A stretch of 64,000 bases of DNA from Podospora comata. Its lineage: Eukaryota > Ascomycota > Sordariomycetes > Sordariales > Podosporaceae. Of this stretch, positions 36,945-48,018 are shown piece by piece; the first letter of the stretch is position 1; every line of letters starts with the position of its first letter. The stretch covers positions 372,001 to 436,000 of the forward strand of contig CP071498.1 of the NCBI GenBank assembly GCA_017354895.1, written 5' to 3'. The position numbers were made by a program, and so were the translations under genes. The notes under the pieces were generated by a model. That model had not been told where the DNA came from and did not search any database. It saw nothing but the letters and a program-made list of their open reading frames with translations.

Positions 36945-38728
36945 CTAAAACTGACCGCCCCCTCTTCCTCGATAACCACCACCGCCACCCCTTCCACCTC
37001 TATACCCACCACCGCCTCCGCCTCCTCTTCCCCTATACCCACCACCGCCTCTTCCCCGCCCTCTATACCCCCCTCCACCACCCCTCCCACCCTTAAACCC
37101 CCCACCAAACTCATCCTCATCAGGCCCCTTCACCCTTCTCCCCTCCCTCTCCTCCTCACTCGCATCCCAATAATTCTCCACCCCCAACAGCTCACAAAAC
37201 CTTGCCATCTGCGGATTAGTATACTCCCTAGGCTGAACCTCCCGTCCCCGTTCCCAACCCCGCTCCATCACCGGCGCCGTCACCTCAAAATCCTCCGGAA
37301 CCTCCATCTTCCCCTTCTTCACCAAATTCTCCTCCACCCACTCCTCATTCTCCCTAATCAAACCAAGGTAGTACTCCTCCCCTTTGTCCTCCGGGACCGG
37401 GGCACCGCGGATGCCAAAAGTGGATTTGATCGGCGGGTGGAAGGCCCGGAGGATGGAGAGCCATTCCTTGTCGTAGGCTAGCTTCACTGGGCGGGTGATG
37501 GTGGTGGGGGAGGGGATCTCCATTAGTTGGAGGAAGGCTCGGCCGGGGAGGCACTTGTCTAGAGCCAGGAAGCGGGTTGTGGTGTTGGTTATGGTTTGGG
37601 GGACGGGTTGGCCGGGGGTGGTTTGGATTTGGGGGGTAGGTTTGGAAAAGGTGGATGGGAGGAGGGAGCGGAGGGCGTCGGTTTGTTGCTCTTCAGATTG
37701 GGGCTTGGATGAGGTGGTGGTAATAAGGGCTGAGCTGGTGGATGGACCAGCAGGGGTTTCTTCCTCGTCGAGGTCAAGGTCGATTTCATCGGGGTTCTGT
37801 GCGGGAGCGGCTGGGGTTTCTTCCTCTTCGAGGTCGAGGTCGATCTCATCCGGGTTATGCGCAGGGACAGCTGGCGGGACCGTGGCTGATTCCGGAAGTG
37901 TTGCTGATGCAGATGGTTGAGGCTCTGCGGTAGGAGGATCGAACTTTTTAATGGCAGAATACTTGCAATGCAAGTGAGCAGAGAACCAGTACGGTGGCCG
38001 GAGGCGGTTCAGGACATAATCCGCAGCCGGGTTTCCCAACGACCCATCGTGTGACTCCCTCTGAAAATCGGGCTTCATCTTCCAGAGCCGGTTGGCGTCA
38101 CCATGCTTCTCGATCCCTCGCGGCCAGTCGTGGCTGATGCCAATATCCACCTGTGTTCGCACCTGCAACAGCTTTCGAACGTCGATCTCGCGAACATGAT
38201 AGAAAGACTTGGTATCGCTCTGGTTGAAGGGGAGACGCTCATGATGGGGTTTGCGATAGTCGTGGCCCTTCCAGATGCCACTCATGCCAGCGATTCGAAT
38301 GGGTCCCAGTCGAAGAATGTTGGCGGCGCCCATATAGTAGATATTTGGGGCGACCCAGCCGCCATAATGCAGCTCTGCCAGATGAGATGCTGCTTCGTGA
38401 TTGCCAGCAACAAAGATGGTGAGATAGGGGGCCTTTCTTTTCCCACTGTAATAGTCAGGGAAGTCGCCCAGTTCGCGATACTTGGCCGGGATGGACATGA
38501 CCGTCAGGTCATCGGCGTTGCGGACGGCCTGAAAGTCACCGCCGATGATAAGGACATCGACACCATCCCAGTTGCGCTCTTTACATGAGGCCGTGATGGT
38601 AGAGTAGATTGCGTTGAGGGTGCCATGACCCTAGGCTTGTTAGCTGAGAGCTCTTGAGTTTCTTGGCATCGAAAAAGCAGAGAACTTACACAGCCTTCAA
38701 TGGCCATGCGAAGCGACTTGTCGCTCAT
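36945..38728 (-). CDS. DBR1: RNA lariat debranching enzyme
   Basis: Metallophosphoesterase that cuts the 2'-5' bond of intron lariats so that they can be degraded. Exons are 38728-38690 (MSDKSLRMAIEGC) and 38630-36945, giving 574 residues; the intron has GTAAGT, GCTAAC and CCTAG. Metal-binding motifs are seen as EGCGHG, GGDFQAVRN, AGNHEA, SHDWP and SAHLHCKY, in family order. After the catalytic part comes an acidic linker with a duplicated unit (NPDEIDLDLEEEETPA, then the same with one change). The C-terminal processing domain follows, and the tail is a run of about 50 residues of GGYRGRGG-type RGG repeats ending GGGQF. The RGG tail suggests added RNA binding. It is divergent from the hydrolase gene. 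Confidence 0.95.
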
Positions 38729-39323
38729 CTTGCTTTTCTTCTGTTTGGATTTACACTTTGAAGACTTGAGACGAATCTGCAATCGAGTGACACCAAATGG
38801 AAATAACGATTGCCTTGGCGCCCAATGTGCAGCGGGAAGAGCAAGTTGACGGTTCATTGGTGTTGGGGAATGAATGAATGAATGAACAACCACAGCACCT
38901 GCTGAATTTTTGGTGGAGCGTCTACGTTGCTGTAATGGCGGTCGAGCGCCTCTCTGAACAGACCCATATCTCTCTCTACCTCGCTAGCACCAATACCTTC
39001 AAGGGATTCATGTTTTGTAAACTCCTGTACCAAAATGCATCTTCCAAATGTCCCGAATAGGATAAATCCCGACCAAATGTCTTTACGAGGTTTCGTGTCA
39101 CTCGCACTCAATTCCTGTTCCTGTCTTTGCGCCACCCTACATCACCCGCCAGTCGACACCGGCTTGACCCGGAGCTGAAAGCGGTCCCGAGAGGTAGAGT
39201 CATCATGGCTATATATTAGGTAAAACAAAGGTAGCTAGTTGTTTCTCTCTCTCCCAATCTCATCATTTGAAGCTTTGATAGCTAATCGTTTACATCAACA
39301 CAGCAGCATTGTCAAGACCAAAC
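38729..39323. other. Divergent promoter region DBR1 / hydrolase
   Basis: About 600 bp with pyrimidine-rich leader sequence on both sides and a GAATGAATGAATGAA run near 38870. No supported gene. Confidence 0.55.
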
Positions 39324-40464
39324 ATGTTCGATACCTTCACCTATCGCTTCCTCCACTTCCGTCGCCCAACCCTAACCCCCTCTTCCCTCCCTTCTCTCCC
39401 CCAGGGCATTGAGCGCTTCTTCGTTGACACGCCGGGGGGACAGATCGAAGTCCTCCACGGTAAACCCTCCAAACAGGCTCGCCATGGAGCTACCCCGCTA
39501 TTCTTCGTCCACGGTGGGATGGGCGGTGCCTGGGTCTGGCTAGAGTACCTCTCCTTCTTTGCCTCGCGCGGCATCCCCTGCTATGCTGTCTCTATGCGCG
39601 GCCATGGCAGCAGCTGGCACCCTTCCTACCTCCGAATGGTCTACTTCACCACAAAACGCATGCTGGCCGACGACGTGGTGGCAGCCATCAAGTGGGTGCA
39701 GAAGCGGCATGACGGAAGGGAGGTGGTGTATATAGGCCACTCGAGCGGGGGCGGGCTGGGACAGTACATCCTCTCAGCACCAGAGTTTGGCCACGTCAAA
39801 GTAAACGGACTAGTACTCGCGGGAGCTGTACCCGGGTTTGGTTCGTAAGTTGTTTCCACGTTGTTATCATGCATGTCTTCCGTTATATACTAACAGCAGT
39901 ACCAGTCTGGGAGTCTACATCAACTGGTGGCGTCTTGATCCCTGGTTCAGCTTCCGGATGATCTTCCATGGGTGGCACCCAAATTCGCCGCTCTCCCACC
40001 CTGTTCTGACACGCAGAGTCTTCTTCGGCGAGCAGCTTCCGGGTTCTTATCTGATGAAGTTCCAGCAACGAGCCAGCAGGTATGAGAGCTTCCTGTGGCC
40101 TTTGGGTATGATGAGCCGGTTCGTCAAACCCGAGAATCTGCTGCCTCGAATCACAAGCTGGGGGGCAAATAAAGTACAGGGAATCATGGTACTGGGCGGT
40201 GAGATTGACAAGATCATGACGATTCCGGTCATGGAGAAGCTTGCAAACACCTACCGGGAGAGCTATACCGGCCTCGTTGCCCAGAAGAAGATCGAGGGAG
40301 ACGATAGAGACGGCGTCAAGAAGCTCCTTGGAGATGGGGGAAAGGACACTGTTGGTCAAGGGGTAAGATGCTGCTATGTACCCGGGGCCGGGCATCACCT
40401 CCAGAATGATGTTACTTGGGAGATTGGAGCTCAAAAGCTGCTGGCCTTCTATGAGCAGCTGTAA
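39324..40464 (+). CDS. Alpha/beta-hydrolase fold protein
   Basis: Exons are 39324-39844 and about 39906-40464, giving about 359 residues. The intron starts GTAAGT; three in-frame AG acceptors stand close together (39896, 39899, 39905), so one- or two-residue variants are possible. FFVHGGMGGAW gives the oxyanion region, YIGHSSGGGLGQY the nucleophile elbow with catalytic Ser, GGEIDKIMT a probable acid loop and PGAGHHLQNDVTWE the catalytic His. No signal peptide. The substrate is not predictable. Confidence 0.85.
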
Positions 40465-40962
40465 TGGTGTTCACATGGTTTTTATAAAGAGCTAGGTCAC
40501 CTTTCCTTATTTGTCCAGGTGGCGTTGAACTGATACCACTGGGTTATTCTCATCAAATGTATTGTGTTTTAAGGTGTATCAAGTAATTTGGAACGAAATG
40601 TCTCCTCGATTTACAAAGCTCAGCCCGGTGAAAAGCCAAAGCCAAGCAGATCGTTGAGGATATGTCGCTCTTCCATCGAATTTAGACGTATGACCCATGG
40701 GTGAAAAAGGGTAAGACGATATGCTAAGATGGGTGTAGCCTCTGAATGACCACAAGACGCAATAGAACGGTGGAAAGGAGATGATAAAAAACAAGATGCC
40801 TTGCTTGTTTTCTGACTGATGCTTCTCATGGTTGTATGTCCTGTTGTACCAGTTACTGGGGTCGAGGGCACCTTGTTTGCAAATGCGCCAAAATCATAAC
40901 CTTAACGCCGTGCTCAATGCAGTTCCGTTCCTGGATGCAGATCCGTAAAAAGCCGGTCACCC
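40465..40962. other. Intergenic between convergent hydrolase and elongin C
   Basis: 3' flanks of two convergent genes; no other feature. Confidence 0.55.
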
Positions 40963-41535
40963 TCAAGAGATATCTCTCATCTGGGGCTTGGAATCCAATC
41001 CAAGGAAGTCGGCAGCCATCAGGAGCTCGAGGCAGATGTCCACAGGAATGTCCATATCTGGGACATCGGTCTGGTTGCGGTTCGCATAATGGTAGTGGAA
41101 GTACTCGACAACCTTTTCCAGAACAGGACCTCTTTGTTTGAGAGTTAGCACTTCCCCTTCTTTCGGGAAAAGAAGGAGACTTGTGTGTCCAGGCGGTGTG
41201 TGCGGTGTGTGGTAGCGTAGTGAACAATCAGATCAAGTGTAGAGTAGCCTCATGCAGTCCAGGATGGCTCCCGCAACGGCGAAAGTAGCCTGGTCCGTCG
41301 TTGATATAATAAAGCATGCAGTATCATCATGTGATATGGCCATGGCTTGTGGAAACAGGGAAGAGAGAAGGAAAGCTTACCGAATCTCGCCAAACTCACA
41401 GCGACCAGTTTGCGCCTCTCTGAAAGGGCCCCTCAGCATGGCTCCTATGGTTTCACTAACCAGAGCAGCCTCCCGCAGGACGACAAACTCGAAGCCATCG
41501 TATGAGATGAGCGTGATGTACTTGCTGTCGGACAT
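40963..41535 (-). CDS. ELC1: Elongin C (Skp1-like adaptor)
   Basis: Small BTB/Skp1-fold adaptor that joins cullin or elongin A to substrate receptors, in ubiquitination of stalled RNA polymerase II and others. Exons are 41535-41381 and 41131-40963, giving 107 residues. KYITLISYDGFEFVVLREAAL, the loop with GPFREAQTGRCEFGEI, VLEKVVEYFHYHY and the C-terminal LELLMAADFLGL are the elongin C signature. The intron is 249 nt, long for this window, with a GTAAGC donor, GCTAAC branch point and an AAAG acceptor. The joined product matches the family length, so no exon seems missing. Confidence 0.9.
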
Positions 41536-42765
41536 TGTGTATGCCAAGCCAGTTAGCAGTGGGCTGCTGCGTGGAGGGAGGAGGTTGGAGAGCCGCAGCA
41601 GCGGCAGCGACGGTTCAAGAAAGAGATTTCTCGGTGGCACAGGACCCGACAAGAAAGAGGCGGCGCTGATAAAGGGTAGTGTATTATTATGCGTCGCAGC
41701 CAGGTGACACGGACCCGGGAAATATGGAAATAGGGAAAACAGAGAAATAGAGGTGGCTGGTTTCTGACGATGGTGAAGAGAGAATTTTCAAAGAGGAGGT
41801 GCAGAAAGAAAATGACTGCAATGTGGTTTGCTGGCGCCAAGCCGACGATAACCCGAGAACAGGCACTATCCACCAGCCACGTTCACAACCAAGGCAGCTG
41901 AAAACCCCACTGGTCGGACGGTCTCGGCAGCTTGCAACCTGGCACCGCTGTTGGTGGTGGTCCAGTAGATGTGCTGCGCTGTAATCATAGGGCTGGGGTG
42001 TGATGGGATGCCGTGCTGTGCCAGACGGCCCAAGAGAAGCGGGAGAAAATTGTGAGACAGTGAGGAGTTTTCTCCAGATTCATCTTTTCCCATCCCGTCC
42101 TCTTTTTCCCCTCTTACACACCTCACTCACAGCACTGCCGCCACAACTGCAAGTCATCATCAACATCCAACTTCCAGGTTGAAGAAGAAGCCTGTTTTTA
42201 GTGGTCCGTCACCGACAAGGCGCTGACCAGCATCCCCAGTGGGCCCCTTCAACCAATCTTGGCCCCGCGTTTGTGTCATTACCCGACCGCAAGGAACCGT
42301 TGCCCCGCCGACTGTTTACATCGACCTCTCCAAGCTGCACCTGCAGCTTGTTTCCCAGTTCCTGCAGCGACTGTCCAGCTTGCTTGTTGCTTGCTGACAC
42401 CCTGCACTCACTGATCCCATCCCTTCTCCGAGTCGTCCCTGTTTTTCCCCTTCACCATCACCATCACCATCGCGAAGAGCATCGTCAGACGAAATTTTGC
42501 ACCAGAGACGACCCCAATAACCAATTCTTTTACGAGCGCGGTATTTCCAGAGCAGCAGGAGTAGCAGCAGCAGTTAGGTACAGCTACAGACAGCTTACGG
42601 GCGGGGTGGGGAACAAATTAATTTCGTCCTATAATACCTTGATACCTAGGTATTTTACCGACTCCTTGAATTGGGCGGATACCTCTTGTTGGCCTGTTTC
42701 CGCCGCTAGTCGTCTCCCATCCCAACTCAACCCCCCCCAAAACACAGTGCAACAGACGCAAACAA
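41536..42765. other. Divergent region elongin C / RHO4 with long RHO4 leader
   Basis: About 1.2 kb. The 42.1-42.76 kb part is C/T- and CAT-rich and probably the RHO4 5' leader. A long plus frame (42201-42818) starts at a non-ATG and runs into RHO4 in another frame. A TACCTAGGTA palindrome lies near 42643. Confidence 0.5.
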
Positions 42766-43805
42766 ATGGCGTCGTCGTACCAACACCGCAACTCACACTA
42801 CGCCCACGAGCGACATGACAGTAGCGCCTCGCGCAGACCAACATCCGAGAGACGAGACACGCGTGGCACCAGATCGAGCGACGGGACAGTGAGCACCTTC
42901 AACAGCATCTCGACATCATCGGGCAGAGAATCAGCAGCGACCGCAATGACAAACGAAGGCCCCGCCTACTCCAAGAAAATTGTTGTCGTTGGCGATGGTG
43001 GTTGCGGCAAGACTTGTCTTTTGATTAGTTACAGCCAGGGGTATTTTCCAGAGGTAATTTCGCCCCACGGGTGTCCTGCAGACCAGGCGCGCGCCGAATG
43101 CTAACACGAGAACAAAACAAAAGAAATATGTCCCGACCGTCTTTGAGAACTACATCACCTACCCAACCCATCCCCCGACTGGTAAGACGGTAGAGCTCGC
43201 TCTGTGGGATACGGCCGGGCAGGAAGAATACGACCGCCTTCGGCCCCTGTCATATCCAGAAACCGATCTCATTTTTGTCTGCTTCGCCATCGACTGCCCA
43301 AATTCGCTAGAAAATGTCATGGACAAGGTCAGTCTTTTCTTTTCTATTTTGGTTTGCAGTCTCGCCTTTTTTGGTGCCCAACTGACACTTTGCGAAATAG
43401 TGGTATCCAGAGGTCCTTCACTTTTGCCCTTACACCCCACTCATCCTTGTCGGTCTCAAGTCGGATCTCCGCTACAAAAAGACATGCATCGACATGCTGA
43501 AAACCCAAGGCCTGATCCCCGTCACTACCCAGCAAGGAGAGGCGGTTGCCGCCAAGATGGGCGCCCAGTACATGGAATGCAGCTCAAAAGAAATGACGGG
43601 CGTGGAGGAGATCTTTGAGAGGGCGATCCTTACCGTGGTGGCCAACGACAGGAAAACGCTCGAAGCCGAGGCCGTCAACGGAGGAGGCAGCGTCGGGGAC
43701 TCGTCTAGCGGAAAGAAGAGGGGGAGGAGTGGGACTGTGAGCGGTCAAAATATCCCGGGAGTCGGGCTGGCGAAGAAGAGGAAGAGCAAATGTTTGATTA
43801 TGTGA
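42766..43805 (+). CDS. RHO4: Rho4-type small GTPase
   Basis: Rho-family GTPase; fungal RHO4 acts in septation and polarity. Exons are 42766-43053, 43124-43327 and 43401-43805, giving 298 residues, all phase 0. A Ser/Arg-rich N-terminal extension of ~70 residues is typical of Rho4. G-motifs: GDGGCGKTC (P-loop), YVPTVFENY (effector), [18 protein letters not shown], and CSSKE. A basic tail [10 protein letters not shown] ends in a CaaX box. Intron 2 uses the donor GTCAGT; intron 1 GTAATT with CTAAC. Confidence 0.93.
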
Positions 43806-44729
43806 TCGAACAAAATTTCAGGAGACAGAAGAGATGGGGCGTGGAGAGGGTTAATGATGACCTGACTAACTGCATGATCTGATGCGAACAACGACTTTTT
43901 GCGTTGAGGGTTGGTTTTCTTTTTCTCTTTTCTTTTCTGTCTATTTTTCATTACTTCACCACCACCACCTTTTTCTTTTACTGTTGTGTTCATCCTTTTC
44001 TGTTCTTTTTTTTTTCTCTCATACAACTGACTCTGGCTAGCGCTGGCTGGTTGTCAGACATGGCATGGCAGGCAAAATAACGAGCAGGTGAACTGTCTAT
44101 TTTTCTTGTGTGGCTGCTTGTTTTGTTATTTGAGATGGTTTGTTGGGGGTGGTGGAAGGTGAAGAGGGAGTTGGGGCAGAGGACAGGGCAAAGGGACGAC
44201 TTGGTGATGACGGTGCATGGGAGAGACGGACGGCTGGGATAAGGAAGGGTAGGAAGGCAACAAGGATCAGGTGCCAGAGGCTACGGATAAAGCAAGGAAA
44301 TTATCTGATGGAATATTCAAATTTTGCGGTCGACTGTTGTGTGCGTGTTGTTGGATTGATCGGAGTATTTTGAAAGAGAGAAACCTCACCTACCCCTCCT
44401 CGAAGCGTCCCCCCTTTCTCTTCTTTTAGTTTTTGATTAGAAGAGGTTGATTACAAAGATGGAGTGTGAGCTTTTCTTTTAGATACCCCGAAGGAGAGAA
44501 ACGAGAGATGGATATTTGGGAATGTATAGCACAGGCATGGATTAGGGGGGACAGAAGTAGAGGAGAGAAGAATCGATGTTTTTATGTGTTCACACCTTTG
44601 CCCTGACCCTGGTGTGCGTCGTCCATGGCTGGTATGTATGTTGCGAATAAAAAGGGGGGTATCATTTAGAATGTCAATAACTCCGTCAAAACACCAAGGC
44701 CCTTTCCCTACTGCCTGCCCATATTCGAC
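43806..44729. other. Intergenic between convergent RHO4 and DAD1
   Basis: About 900 bp of T-rich and G-rich 3' flank. No supported gene. Confidence 0.55.
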
Positions 44730-45187
44730 TCATACCCTACTTTGCTCTTCCTCATATCTCGAATCCCCCTCATGTTCCACCCCCTCCATCTCATCACCTC
44801 CCTCTTCCTCTGCTTCGTCGTGCCCTTCGTCGTGCCCTTCTTGCCCATCGCCCTCCTCCTCCTCCTCCTCCTTGGCCATCACATTCTCAAACGTGCTCCA
44901 TAACGCTTCCACAGAGCTGAATTCATTTCCCACGGCGATGACGGCCTCGAGCGAGCGGTTCAGCTTGTTGATGTTGGCTAGGACGTGCTCGAAGCTCTGT
45001 TATCACAACAGTTAGGTTAATTGCACTAAAATATTCATATTGGAGAACCAGAGAGAGAACGAACCATGGCAATCTCTGATATGAGCTCCTCCCTCTGGAG
45101 CTCAAAATATGTCTTTTCCCTTGTTCCCCCTTCTCCTGCTGCCGCTGTTGGTCCAGAGACAGAGTGGGAGCGTTGCCGTTGGGACAT
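44730..45187 (-). CDS. DAD1: DASH/Dam1 complex subunit Dad1
   Basis: Subunit of the outer-kinetochore DASH ring that couples chromosomes to spindle microtubules. Exons are 45187-45065 and 44996-44730, giving 129 residues; the intron is phase 0 (GTTCGT...CCTAAC...AACAG). The core [16 protein letters not shown] and [20 protein letters not shown], then [16 protein letters not shown], is the Dad1 signature. A highly acidic tail of about 45 residues ([20 protein letters not shown]) follows, beyond the usual Dad1 end, partly made by short internal repeats. Confidence 0.92.
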
Positions 45188-45721
45188 TTTGGGCTGGGCT
45201 TTTGCTGGGCTTTTGCTTGGCTTGTAGGTGCTTGTTCAAGCTCGAGAGGTGGTCGCAGTGGGTGGTTCACAGTGAGGGGCAGCAAGGTCGTTTAATCGAA
45301 ACAGCACTGAAATGTGATAGATAGCTTGGATAAAAGCAGCGAGGGTGTGTGTGACGCGACGGACGCAAATCGGGCTGCGGGGTTGATTGCGAGACAGTTG
45401 AGGCGATGCAACCCTAACCCGGAGATGGGGTGATGAGAGTGGTTGCTGGGGTGATTGAGCCGTTGTTGAACCCCCTTTTTTGTCAAAGGTGACACTTAAC
45501 GGCCACAAAGCGTTGGCTGTTGCAAGAGAACAGATAGTATATCGCTGCTATTTTTACCAATGGTACCGGATGCATACCTTTAACTAGCTCCCAGAGCAAT
45601 TTTTAACAAAACCCGGGTCAATGTCCCCTTCGCTGTTTGTTTCCGCAGACCACCTAGTTCCTCACCCTTGATTGATCCATGTCTAATAACACCCCTCTTC
45701 GTACCTCTCTTCGGTTTATTT
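45188..45721. other. Intergenic upstream of DAD1
   Basis: About 530 bp with the DAD1 promoter and leader. No supported gene. Confidence 0.5.
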
Positions 45722-45919
45722 GAGCCCATCGTCGTCCCCTGCTTGCAACCCATCGTCCCCTGCTTGCAACCCGTCATCCCCTGCTTGCAACCCGTCATCC
45801 CCTACTTGCAATCCGTTATTTCCTGCTTGAAACCGGTTATTCCCTACTTGCAACCCGTTGTTCCCTATTTACAACCTTTGGTACCCTCCTTAATACCCTT
45901 AACACCCTCCATTCTCTTC
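45722..45919 (-). pseudogene. Decayed second block of the repeat-encoded tail
   Basis: Directly after the stop of the neighbouring gene the same sequence pattern is repeated with defects. The stretch at 45939-45870 aligns with the beginning of the intact tail but carries several CAA-to-TAA or GCA-to-GTA changes. From about 45870 to 45722 the 21-bp units are open in frame and read GLQ-VGNN, GLQ-AGDD and similar up to a TAA. So the coding tail was once longer or the end was duplicated. The boundaries are approximate. Confidence 0.5.
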
Positions 45920-46070
45920 TTAACCCCCATAGTTCCCTACTTGCAACCCGTTATCCCCTGCTTGCAACCCGTTATCCCCTGCTTGCAACCCGTTATCCCC
46001 TGCTTGCAACCCGTTATCCCCTGCTTGCAACCCGTTATCCCCTGTTTGCAACCCTTGGTACCCTCCTTGA
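45737..46070. repeat. 21-bp minisatellite
   Basis: Five perfect copies of CTTGCAACCCGTTATCCCCTG at 45940-46044, flanked by divergent copies on both sides (45737-45876 and 46045-46070). The unit length is a multiple of three. On the minus strand it encodes the heptad GLQAGDN of the adjacent gene; the complementary plus strand is open too, only as a by-product. Confidence 0.95.
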
Positions 46071-47188
46071 TACCCTTGATACCCTCTGTTCCCTTCTTGA
46101 TACCCATAGTTCCCTTCTTCGGACCAATCCACCCTCATGTTAGCCTGCTGTCACCAAAATGACGGGCAATTGTTCGCATATCGTGCCTTACCTCCTTGGC
46201 CAGGAATCCCATATGATGCTCCCATATATCCCGTCTCAAATGTCCCACTCGCGTGATTTGGCGCCGCCCTCTTTTTGGGATTTCCTACTCCCGCCGGGTC
46301 TGCCCCATCAACAGGCTGGGCAGACTTAGGCAGGGCAGTGGGGGGTTTGGCGCTCGGAATGGGCATCATGGGCCGAAGCTCACTGCTGAAATATTCCAGA
46401 ACACTCATTGCCGCAAGGTAAATGTGACGTTTATGAACACGGTGCCCGCAAACGCGGAGCAAGTCTTTCCATCTCTGGTCTCGGCCTGGCTTATGCGGGC
46501 TATCTCCAACGAACACTCTCCAGACGTGTGCGCTTGTCTTCATGATGAGAAACCCCAAAAAATCAATTTTCTTTTCGAGCACCTTGATTTTGAAATCGTT
46601 GGGTCCAGAAGGGCTGAGATCCGGCCGGTACATACCTACCGAGTTCCCAGGTCCCACTGTCAAGACTTTGCGAGTGTTTATCAAGGAGTCGTCGCCGAGT
46701 TGCCGCAACCTCCACATTTCCCTTGCAAGTGTTAGCGTTTGAGCGAACAGCTCTTCGTCCTGGTATGACTCGTAGGCCTTTTCCAACTTGAAAAGCACGA
46801 CCAGAAAGTACTCGAGGTTGTCGGTCTGCAGGCTCGCCATCCAACCGCGGTGTTTAAGGATTACATAGTTGTTGGTCTCCACCATATCTTGGTGCATATA
46901 GAACAAAACCTGGGCGTCTTGGTAGTCAAATCGACCGACCTCAGGTGTTACCGGTAGAAGAGACTATCCAACAAATCGGGTGAGTGAATGTCAGTGGCGT
47001 TTGGACCTTTCGGTAACGAGATCATTTGGGGGTAGATCTAGGATTCAACACAGGAAGGACATTTCCGTTACCTGAAGCTCAAGACAGGCCAAGTTCCAGC
47101 TTTTTTCCAGTGTCATACCGGTCGAGAACTGCCTCCATTCCGACAGCGTGGCAAACGCGGGAATACTGTGCACGTCGTTTGCGCTCAT
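45920..47188 (-). CDS. Unrecognised protein with Gly/Gln/Tyr/Asn-rich repeat tail
   Basis: Model: exons 47188-47072 (39 codons from MSANDVHSIPAFATL), 46963-46192 and 46116-45920, giving 361 residues, phases 0 and 1. Intron 2 (GTAAGG, GCTAAC, CCGAAG) was chosen because it keeps the composition continuous (MGASYGIPGQG joined to EGNYGYQEGNRGYQ) and has normal branch-to-AG spacing. The body is helical with a conserved-looking stretch around FKLEKAYESYQDEELFAQTL. A Pro/Ala linker follows, then the tail GYQ repeats and six GLQ(A/T)GDN heptads from the minisatellite, ending VGNYGG. No known domain recognised. The tail is of prion-like/low-complexity type and may drive condensation or protein contacts (inference). 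Confidence 0.7.
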
Positions 47189-47764
47189 GGTGATGATGTG
47201 TATGTAATGTAGCTGCTAAGAAATTGACTTGGCGCCGTGTGCAATTCTGGAGGAACGAATGACTGCAAAATAGCAATATCGACAAATGTTTTTTTTTTTT
47301 GGGGGGAAGGCTTGTAATGTCTGCCAGAGTCGATGGGAAATCCGACACTCAAGCCTGGCTACTGACTACTTGGGTGACAACATTGCACCTTCTCAGAGCG
47401 ATTTTGAGTTGCTTGACACAGCTGGAAGCTTCAAATATATATCCTCCACACAGCCGCTTCCGTCACAAGATACTTGTTCATGGTGAGTATCTACGCCAGC
47501 CAGAGTGGTGGCGCAACTCTCTGAGCAAGAGCTTCGATACGTGTGGTCGTGGCGGGATAGTTTGGTCGGGATTGAAGTTAAACAACTTGGCAGTATCTAG
47601 CCAGGGGGAAAGGGCGCACTGGCACCGGTACAAGAATTGTTTACGGCATTGTTTGAGGAGTTGTTTTTGTGCAGGTATCTAGGTTGTATTTTTGAGAAAC
47701 CGAACTCTCTAACTCGTTTAGATATGCACTTTTGGAAGTAACATCTGCATCAACCAAACACCAA
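47189..47764. other. Intergenic upstream of the repeat-tail gene and tRNA-Thr
   Basis: About 580 bp; a T11-G6 run near 47287. No supported gene. Confidence 0.55.
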
Positions 47765-47836
47765 GCCCGCATGGCTCAGTGGTAGAGCGCATCACTAGTA
47801 ATGATGAGGTCGTCAGTTCGATTCTGGCTGTGGGCA
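47765..47836 (+). tRNA. tRNA-Thr (anticodon AGT)
   Basis: 72-nt intronless cloverleaf. Acceptor GCCCGCA pairs with TGTGGGC, discriminator A. D arm TGGCTCAGTGGTAGAGC; anticodon stem CATCA/TGATG with loop CTAGTAA; T arm GTCAGTTCGATTCTGGC. All stems pair. Confidence 0.93.
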
Positions 47837-48018
47837 ACCAACATTTCCTTTTGCCCTCACACTTGCTTGTGTGAGCAACTCACCATTCCGCTGTCACCAG
47901 TTTCTTTTTGGCTTTCTTCCAGCCTTGCCTTGTCGATGTGGTGGCGAGGACGGATCACCATTGTGTGGCTTGCAATATCAAGCCTCGTTACCACCTCGGT
48001 GGCAGGCAACTCGGCAAG
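47837..48018. other. Spacer after tRNA-Thr
   Basis: A T run (CATTTCCTTTTG) follows the tRNA. No further feature. Confidence 0.4.

Noticed and set aside
42201-42818. 205-codon plus-strand frame before RHO4
   Set aside because: Begins at a non-ATG codon, is low-complexity (His, Ser, Pro) and overlaps the RHO4 start in another frame; probably leader sequence.
45668-46162. Plus-strand frame with IPCLQPV repeats
   Set aside because: Antisense reading of the 21-bp minisatellite; the minus strand fits a spliced gene with consistent phases.
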